Shown in pieces: positions 59,121 through 64,000 of a stretch of DNA of 64,000 nt. The stretch lies in the NCBI GenBank assembly GCA_947499735.1, contig CANMPP010000001.1, positions 1 through 64,000 on the forward strand, given 5' to 3'. Below the pieces are notes generated by a model. That model searched no databases. It saw nothing but the letters and a program-made list of their open reading frames with translations, and was not told the DNA's origin. Position 1 is the stretch's first letter. Each line of letters begins with the position of its first letter. The stretch comes from an uncultured Pelagimonas sp. (GTDB lineage: Bacteria > Pseudomonadota > Alphaproteobacteria > Rhodobacterales > Rhodobacteraceae). The translations under genes were made by a program, and so were the position numbers.

Positions 59121-59711
59121 ATGAGCAATACTGAATTAGACAAACCAGGCCGTGCATCAATCGGCGCGCGACGCAATCCAGAAACCGAAGCAGCTATTTT
59201 GGATGCTGCGCAAGAATTGCTTTCGGAAAAAGGCTTTGCAGGCCTCAGCATGGAGGCCGTGGCAAAACGCGCCCGCGCGGGCAAAGCAACGCTGTATCGT
59301 TGGTATCCCAACCGGGGCGCTTTGGTTCTGGCGGTTCATCAGCGGCGCAAAGCTGGTCGCGCGTATAAGGATACCGGATCTCTGGACGGGGATTTGAACT
59401 GGTTGGTCGCACATATCTTTGACCTTTGGCGCGGGGATATGGGCATGGCATTCAAATGCATCATTGCAGAAGCGCAAAGTCAGCCCGATATTTTGGCCGC
59501 GTTACAGCAGTTCCGATCAGAGCGTATCGAGGGGATTAAAGATGTGTTGGATCGTGCTGTCCAACGTGGTGAAATTACAAATGCAGCCAACCAAGATGTT
59601 TTTGCAGAACAGCTGCTAAGCTTCTTGTGGACCAGCCTGATCACCGATCAGATCGATAAAGACCCGACTGAAACCATTTCATTTCTGACCTCTGCCTTGA
59701 AGAATGGTTAA
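59121..59711 (+). CDS. TetR-family regulator
   Basis: 196 residues from ATG 59121 (AGAGGGCAGG upstream). HTH: AAILDAAQELLSEKGFAGLS and KRARAGKATLYRWYPNRGALV; the C-terminal ligand domain is unremarkable. Likely controls itself and the divergent membrane gene. Confidence 0.88.
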   Translation: MSNTELDKPGRASIGARRNPETEAAILDAAQELLSEKGFAGLSMEAVAKRARAGKATLYRWYPNRGALVLAVHQRRKAGRAYKDTGSLDGDLNWLVAHIFDLWRGDMGMAFKCIIAEAQSQPDILAALQQFRSERIEGIKDVLDRAVQRGEITNAANQDVFAEQLLSFLWTSLITDQIDKDPTETISFLTSALKNG

Positions 59712-59715
59712 AAAA

Positions 59716-59733
59716 ACGTCATAAAAGCGTTAC
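59716..59733 (+). promoter_or_regulatory. Possible Pho-box
   Basis: ACGTCAT-AAAA-GCGTTAC: two partly matching 7-mers with a 4-bp spacer as in PhoB sites, ~100 bp before a phosphatase gene. A weak match. Confidence 0.3.
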
Positions 59734-59833
59734 GTTGCGTCCATAGGGCTGCGGTTGATCCTGTTGGGGTTTGCACCCGTTGTCTTTACCCTATCATGAT
59801 CTCCTTATTTCAACCTAATGTGAGGGTACATAC

Positions 59834-61399
59834 ATGTCTGCTCGCCTATTCACATCCGCTGCTGTTCTGGCTTTGACTGCTGGCACGGCCTATGCGGATT
59901 TCACTCTGAATGTGATCCATATCAATGACTTGCACAGCCGCATCGAGCCGATCAGCAAGTATGACGGCACATGCTCTGCCGCAGACAATGACGAAGGCAA
60001 ATGCTTTGGCGGTTACGCGCGCGTTGCCACGAAAATTGCAGAGCTGCGCAAAGAGCTAGAAGGCCAAAACGTTATCGTTCTGGATGCGGGTGACCAGTAT
60101 CAAGGGTCTCTGATGTACACGACCTATAAAGGTGACGTGGAAATCGAGATGATGGAAAAAATCGGTTTCGACGCAATGGCAGTCGGCAACCACGAATTCG
60201 ATGACGGCGATGAAGGGCTGCAGAAACTGGTTGAAGGCGTATCCTTCCCGGTGATCTCAGGCAATATCGACGTATCCGGTTCCAACATCCTGGCCGGCAA
60301 AGTGGCTGACCATCTTGTTCTGGAAGTCGGCGGCGAGAAAATCGGTATCGTGTCTGCTTTGGCGGTCGACACAACTGAAACATCGTCACCTTCGGATGCA
60401 GTTATCTTCTCTGACGAGATTGAAAACCTGCAGCATGATGTTGATCACCTGAAAGAAGAAGGTGTCAACAAAATCATCGCCCTGAACCACGTTGGCGTTA
60501 CCAAAGATATGGCAATCGCGGCTGCGGTTGACGGTCTGGACGCTGTTGTTGGCGGTCACTCGCACACCAAATTCTCTAACACAGAAGATGGCGCGATGGC
60601 GTACCCGACAATGGTTGGCGACGTTCCTGTTGTTCAGGCCTATGCCTATTCCAAATATGTTGGCCATCTGGTTCTGACATTTGATGACGCAGGCGAATTG
60701 ATCTCTGCGACAGGCGACACCATTTTGCTGGACGCATCTGTGGAAGAAGATGCAGACATCAAAGCGCGCGTTGCTGAATTGGCAGGCCCAATCGAGGAAA
60801 TGAAAACACGCGTTGTTGCATCTGCGGCTGACGTGATCGTGGGTGACCGCGATGTATGTCGCGCTATGGAATGCGCTATGGGCAACGCTGTTGCTGACGC
60901 GATGCTGGATCGTGTGAAAGATCAAGGCGTTGTTGCTGCGATCCAAAACGGTGGTGGTGTTCGTGCATCCATCGATGGCGGCGAAGTCACAATGGGTGAA
61001 GTTCTGACGGTTCTGCCGTTCCAAAACACATTGTCCACATTCACTGTTACAGGGTCTGACATTGTTGCTGCTCTGGAAAATGGTGTGTCCAAAGTGGAAG
61101 AAGGCGCAGGTCGTTTCCCACAGGTTGCAGGCATCACGTTTACTGCGGATCTGACAAAAGAAGCGGGCGCACGCGTTTCTGAGGTCACAGTTGCTGGCGC
61201 AGCGGTTGACCCAGCGAAAGAATACACGCTGGTGTCCAACAACTACGTTCGCAACGGTGGTGACGGCTACGGTATGTTCGTTGGTGCGAAAGACGCTTAT
61301 GACTATGGCCCCGATCTAGCGGATGTTCTGGCAGAATTCATGTCAGCTGCTGGTGATTACACGCCATACACAGATGGTCGCATCAAGATCGTAAAATAA
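59834..61399 (+). CDS. Periplasmic 5'-nucleotidase/UshA-like phosphatase
   Basis: 521 residues: signal peptide (SARLFTSAAVLALTAGTAYA), metallophosphatase domain (VIHINDLHSRIEP, VLDAGDQYQGS, VGNHEFDDGD, VVGGHSHTKF) and a C-terminal nucleotide-binding domain (AIQNGGGVRASIDGG, NNYVRNGGDGYGMF). It hydrolyses extracellular nucleotides to reclaim phosphate and nucleosides. Strong codon bias. Confidence 0.9.
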   Translation: MSARLFTSAAVLALTAGTAYADFTLNVIHINDLHSRIEPISKYDGTCSAADNDEGKCFGGYARVATKIAELRKELEGQNVIVLDAGDQYQGSLMYTTYKGDVEIEMMEKIGFDAMAVGNHEFDDGDEGLQKLVEGVSFPVISGNIDVSGSNILAGKVADHLVLEVGGEKIGIVSALAVDTTETSSPSDAVIFSDEIENLQHDVDHLKEEGVNKIIALNHVGVTKDMAIAAAVDGLDAVVGGHSHTKFSNTEDGAMAYPTMVGDVPVVQAYAYSKYVGHLVLTFDDAGELISATGDTILLDASVEEDADIKARVAELAGPIEEMKTRVVASAADVIVGDRDVCRAMECAMGNAVADAMLDRVKDQGVVAAIQNGGGVRASIDGGEVTMGEVLTVLPFQNTLSTFTVTGSDIVAALENGVSKVEEGAGRFPQVAGITFTADLTKEAGARVSEVTVAGAAVDPAKEYTLVSNNYVRNGGDGYGMFVGAKDAYDYGPDLADVLAEFMSAAGDYTPYTDGRIKIVK

Positions 61400-61443
61400 G
61401 CGTCTTTCTACAAAGCTTTTCAGGCTAACTCTGGAAAATACAG

Positions 61444-61474
61444 CCCCTGCCTTTTGCGAAAGGTGGGGGTTTTT
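61444..61474 (+). terminator. Intrinsic terminator of the nucleotidase gene
   Basis: CCCCTGCCTTT-TGCG-AAAGGTGGGGG followed by TTTTT, 44 bp after the stop. Confidence 0.88.
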
Positions 61475-61553
61475 CAGTGTAGTAGTGCAGTATTGTTTTA
61501 AGATTTTTTGGAGGAGAGGCCCATAAGGAGTTGTGATTGGCTCTATTTTCTCT

Positions 61554-62489
61554 TCAATTGGCTTTAGCTAATTGAAGAGCTCTCTGCAAAGCAACTTCGG
61601 ATACGAAACGAAGTTTTAGCCCTTTTTCGATCAATTCACGGGCGCGCTCGATTTTTGTACCAAAGTGAGTGGTGCGCCAATGGCGCGATGCCGTCGAGGA
61701 AACTACCACATAGTCAGTTTTCGTCGTCGTTCGAGGTGCACAGGTTGCGCCAACACTTTCAATTTCGGATATTATGAACGATCTTGGTCCCATGGACATC
61801 GGACCTGTCAGAACAAAAACAGAGCCTTGAAGTTTAATATCATTTGGGTCGGTGATCGGCTCATCCAGTTTGGCAACTGTTCCAATGTTTGGGATCCCGG
61901 TGTCGATGAAGCCGTCTCCCACCAATTTGGCTATCCACTCTTGGATTTCGTCTGCCTCTTGGTCTGTTAAAATGTCGTCAGCCATTGACATTTCGACTGC
62001 TTTTCTAAGTGAAGCGAATGGTTTGGCTTGCATTAAAACTGCTGAAGACTTGAACCGGTGAATAATGGAGCGAACTTCAACTTCGAGAACTCTTCCATCG
62101 CAGATAACACCTGCGCAAAAGCCTAGAAACTCGTTTAGTTCGTCGGTTTCAGACGGAGATGATTGCATTCCTAGCTCGGCCCTTTTGTCGTCAATCAGTT
62201 GTCTCAGTTGATCGATCAAGTCTTCTTCGGAAGAGAAACAATCTGCGAGTAGGTCTTCTACCAGATCTGAGGCATCTGGATCGTCGAAAAAATCAGAAAA
62301 TCTCGAGGCTTCTGCGAGCAAAGCTTCTTCTTCACCGTCTTCAATGCGGTGTGATGATAGCGCTCCATCTAGAAATCCAATCCAATAAAACACGCGTTTC
62401 CGAGTGTTTGTCGTCTTGTTAAATGCATTGTGCCGCTCTTCGAGCTCACGCTGATGAATGCTGAGCATTGCTGTTTCTGAAATTTTCAT
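61554..62489 (-). CDS. Orphan BRCT-domain protein
   Basis: 311 residues. A helical N-terminal half in two similar acidic segments (VFYWIGFLDGALSSHRIEDG and FLGFCAGVICDGRVLEVEV, TerB-like in feel) and a C-terminal BRCT domain (~220-300: LQGSVFVLTGPMSMGPRSFI, VGATCAPRTTTKTDYVVVS). BRCTs bind phosphoproteins or DNA ends; no ligase or polymerase domain is present. AT-richer than its neighbours. Single gene of unknown function. Confidence 0.7.
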   Translation of the reverse strand: MKISETAMLSIHQRELEERHNAFNKTTNTRKRVFYWIGFLDGALSSHRIEDGEEEALLAEASRFSDFFDDPDASDLVEDLLADCFSSEEDLIDQLRQLIDDKRAELGMQSSPSETDELNEFLGFCAGVICDGRVLEVEVRSIIHRFKSSAVLMQAKPFASLRKAVEMSMADDILTDQEADEIQEWIAKLVGDGFIDTGIPNIGTVAKLDEPITDPNDIKLQGSVFVLTGPMSMGPRSFIISEIESVGATCAPRTTTKTDYVVVSSTASRHWRTTHFGTKIERARELIEKGLKLRFVSEVALQRALQLAKAN

Positions 62490-62764
62490 TTTGCACCAAT
62501 TAATCTACGTAAGAATATAAGAGCAATTAATCGTAAAAAGTAAAGATATTTTGGGTATGGTTTTTTGCTTGATCGTGACGCTACCATCATTTTAGTTTGC
62601 GTTTAATCTGGAGTAGATGATCCGCTCCGGCATAAGGAATTGTCGATGTTAGAGAATGTTGTGAACCACTAAGGCTCTGATTTCAGAGACTTATAGATCG
62701 GCGTAAAGCGGGTAGCTTTGGCGCTGGTTGACCTATGGTTCCAACAACTAGGTTCTCTAAACCA

Positions 62765-63022
62765 ATGAATATTTCGAAAGACGAACAACGTGTGTTGCAC
62801 GCGTTGGCGCAGGGCGGTTTGATCCGCTTTGAACGCGCGGCCAATGGGCGCGTGACAGACGTTTTGTGTTTTACCCGAGACGGGCATGTCCTGACGCATT
62901 GCACGCTGATGGTGTTTCAAAAACTTCGACGTAAGCGGCTGATTGAAAGCCACAATTCCAATCCTTACCGTATCTCGCAAAAAGGGCGTTTGTCCGTGCG
63001 GGCACAGGTTAATAATAGGTGA
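62765..63022 (+). CDS. YjhX-family protein
   Basis: 85 residues from ATG 62765 (MNISKDEQRVLHALAQGGLI). FERAANGRVTDVLCFTRDGH and LRRKRLIESHNSNPYRIS match the YjhX (UPF0386) family, called a toxin in E. coli by homology grouping only. Winged-helix-like. No antitoxin gene follows; a GNAT gene starts 4 bp later. Confidence 0.75.
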   Translation: MNISKDEQRVLHALAQGGLIRFERAANGRVTDVLCFTRDGHVLTHCTLMVFQKLRRKRLIESHNSNPYRISQKGRLSVRAQVNNR

Positions 63023-63025
63023 TAC

Positions 63026-63514
63026 ATGATCATACGTGACGAACATCCAAGTGAAATTGAACAGATCAGGTTGCTGACTGAAGCTGTCTTTATGCCCAAA
63101 GGGTTTAGCGACGGGACAGAGGGCATTCTGATTGGCAAATTGCGCGACACAGGATGCCTAACCTTGTCTCTTGTTGCTGAAGAACTGGGGGAAATACGCG
63201 GTCATGTCGCCTTTTCCCCTGTTACGATCACGGGGCAAACGGAACCATTTTACGGATTAGGTCCAATAGCCGTTGCGGGTGAACATCAGGGTAAAGGCAT
63301 CGGTGGCGCGTTGATCCACGAAGGCCTGTCGCGCATTAAATCGATGGGGGCATCTGGCGTCGTGTTGACAGGCGATCCGAAATATTATTCCAGATTTGGG
63401 TTTTCCAACAAAATGGGGCTGACACATGCCGGCACGCCAGACCATTGTGTGATGGGTTTTGGTTTTATGGGTGTGTTTGGCGGAGACATCACATTTCATC
63501 CCGCTTTTGGGTGA
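63026..63514 (+). CDS. GNAT-family N-acetyltransferase (YhbS-like)
   Basis: 162 residues. GLGPIAVAGEHQGKGIGGALI is the acetyl-CoA loop; VVLTGDPKYYSRFGFSN fits the YhbS group. Substrate unknown. Co-transcribed with the yjhX-like gene. Confidence 0.85.
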   Translation: MIIRDEHPSEIEQIRLLTEAVFMPKGFSDGTEGILIGKLRDTGCLTLSLVAEELGEIRGHVAFSPVTITGQTEPFYGLGPIAVAGEHQGKGIGGALIHEGLSRIKSMGASGVVLTGDPKYYSRFGFSNKMGLTHAGTPDHCVMGFGFMGVFGGDITFHPAFG

Positions 63515-63566
63515 CATAGGGCAGGGCGGGCTTGAGCTAGCGCCCTGCCAGCACTAAGGTCGAGAT

Positions 63567-63872
63567 ATGGATCATCCTTTGCTCGACCTTATCAATGCCC
63601 GCTTTCGCAAAGCCGAAGCAGATGGGGCGTTTGACAATTTACCCGGCGCGGGCAAACCGCTGAACTGTGACGGTGATCCTGTTGATGCCATGACGGCGCG
63701 CGCTTTGAAAGAAAGCGGTGCAGTGCCAGAATTTGTGCGTGTGTCGCGGGAAATCGCAGACAAGCATCAGGCCTTGAAGCGGCTGACCGATCAGGATGAA
63801 CGTAAGGCGCTTATGAAGGAAATCGCGCTTTTAGAGATCAAGAAAGATTTGGCACGTAAAGCTGGGTGTTAA
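63567..63872 (+). CDS. DUF1992 (DnaJ-homologue C-terminal-like) protein
   Basis: 101 residues. HPLLDLINARFRKAEADGAF, FDNLPGAGKPL and AVPEFVRVSREI are the DUF1992 landmarks; two helical halves. Function unknown. Confidence 0.82.
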   Translation: MDHPLLDLINARFRKAEADGAFDNLPGAGKPLNCDGDPVDAMTARALKESGAVPEFVRVSREIADKHQALKRLTDQDERKALMKEIALLEIKKDLARKAGC

Positions 63873-63875
63873 GCC

Positions 63876-63953
63876 AGACCTGCATTTGTCTTGAAAGCAG
63901 GCGGTAAAATGCGCCATTAACACCTGCAAGCAAATACGATTGAAGGCAGGTCT
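63876..63953 (+). promoter_or_regulatory. Structured leader of the last gene
   Basis: AGACCTGC (63876-63883) is complementary to GCAGGTCT (63946-63953), which ends at the ATG and holds the ribosome site. An inner GCAGG (63897-63901) and CCTGC (63923-63927) could pair instead, giving two exclusive folds. Confidence 0.35.
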
Positions 63954-64000
63954 ATGGTCACCGTTTCCGAGCAATACGAAGCTTACCCTTATCCCGCGCG
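63954..64000 (+). CDS. N-terminus of a probable SAM-dependent methyltransferase (3' partial)
   Basis: Only MVTVSEQYEAYPYPA is visible from ATG 63954. QYEAYPYPAR is, as I recall, the opening of a class I methyltransferase common in Rhodobacteraceae. The rest lies outside the window. Confidence 0.5.
   Translation, partial: MVTVSEQYEAYPYPA

Noticed and set aside
60386-61024. 212-codon minus-strand frame
   Set aside because: Antisense shadow of the nucleotidase gene.

Overview
The window looks like a chromosomal stretch of a marine-type alphaproteobacterium of the Rhodobacteraceae (Roseobacter group). The grounds are an irr-fabA-fabB-fabI cluster, a SAM/SAH-type riboswitch in front of metK (a Rhodobacterales class), an LdtR-like MarR regulator, the order miaB-phoH-ybeY-corC-lnt-metK, a CP4-like aroA next to cmk and rpsA, and moderate GC content. 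Family names rest on motif recognition and recall; no database search was run.

1-9080 is the most unusual part. It opens inside the C-terminal end of a CdiA/filamentous-haemagglutinin-like exoprotein (pretoxin segment, Hint domain, toxin tip) with its immunity gene. Orphan toxin/immunity modules follow on the same strand. Two of them restart with a near-identical copy of the same ~360-415 bp pretoxin segment and then diverge: one carries a TNT-type NAD-glycohydrolase toxin with an Imm63-like partner, the other an unassigned toxin with a small partner. After these come a toxin remnant broken by an in-frame TGA, another probable immunity gene, and a displaced VENN-like pretoxin fragment. Gene fossils lie between modules. 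Facing the array on the minus strand is an operon for the two-partner-secretion outer-membrane transporter (CdiB/ShlB type), an IalB-like periplasmic protein and a Sel1-repeat protein.

9443-14714 appears to be a metal-uptake region: a FecCD/BtuF-type ABC transporter, and a COG0523 GTPase divergent from a small Cys-Pro-Gly protein. Two palindromes with an identical 15-bp core, matching Zur boxes, lie upstream; a third with the same half-sites precedes a DUF6525-like gene near 46.95 kb. The window thus seems to hold a small zinc-responsive regulon.

14736-29605 is mixed metabolism and housekeeping: gluconokinase, gamma-glutamyltransferase, a vanadium-haloperoxidase-like protein missing its vanadate-binding histidine, a HEATH metallopeptidase, parE, thyX, gloA, ldtR, sdhE, aspartate aminotransferase, suhB, a rhomboid protease and tRNA-Leu(UAA).

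29798-41824 covers lipid synthesis and iron response (irr, fabA, fabB, a MarR regulator overlapping fabI) and RNA/envelope maintenance (miaB, phoH, ybeY, corC, lnt), ending in riboswitch-controlled metK. 41895-51427 holds a chemotaxis transducer, trmB, aroA, cmk, two redox enzymes and rpsA. 51431-64000 holds a LysR/dehydrogenase pair, a benzoate-type transporter with a divergent XRE-cupin regulator and a clear tandem operator, ihfB, trpF, pyrD, a TetR switch, a periplasmic 5'-nucleotidase, an orphan BRCT protein, a YjhX-like protein and the start of a probable methyltransferase. No CRISPR array, prophage or intact insertion sequence was seen.
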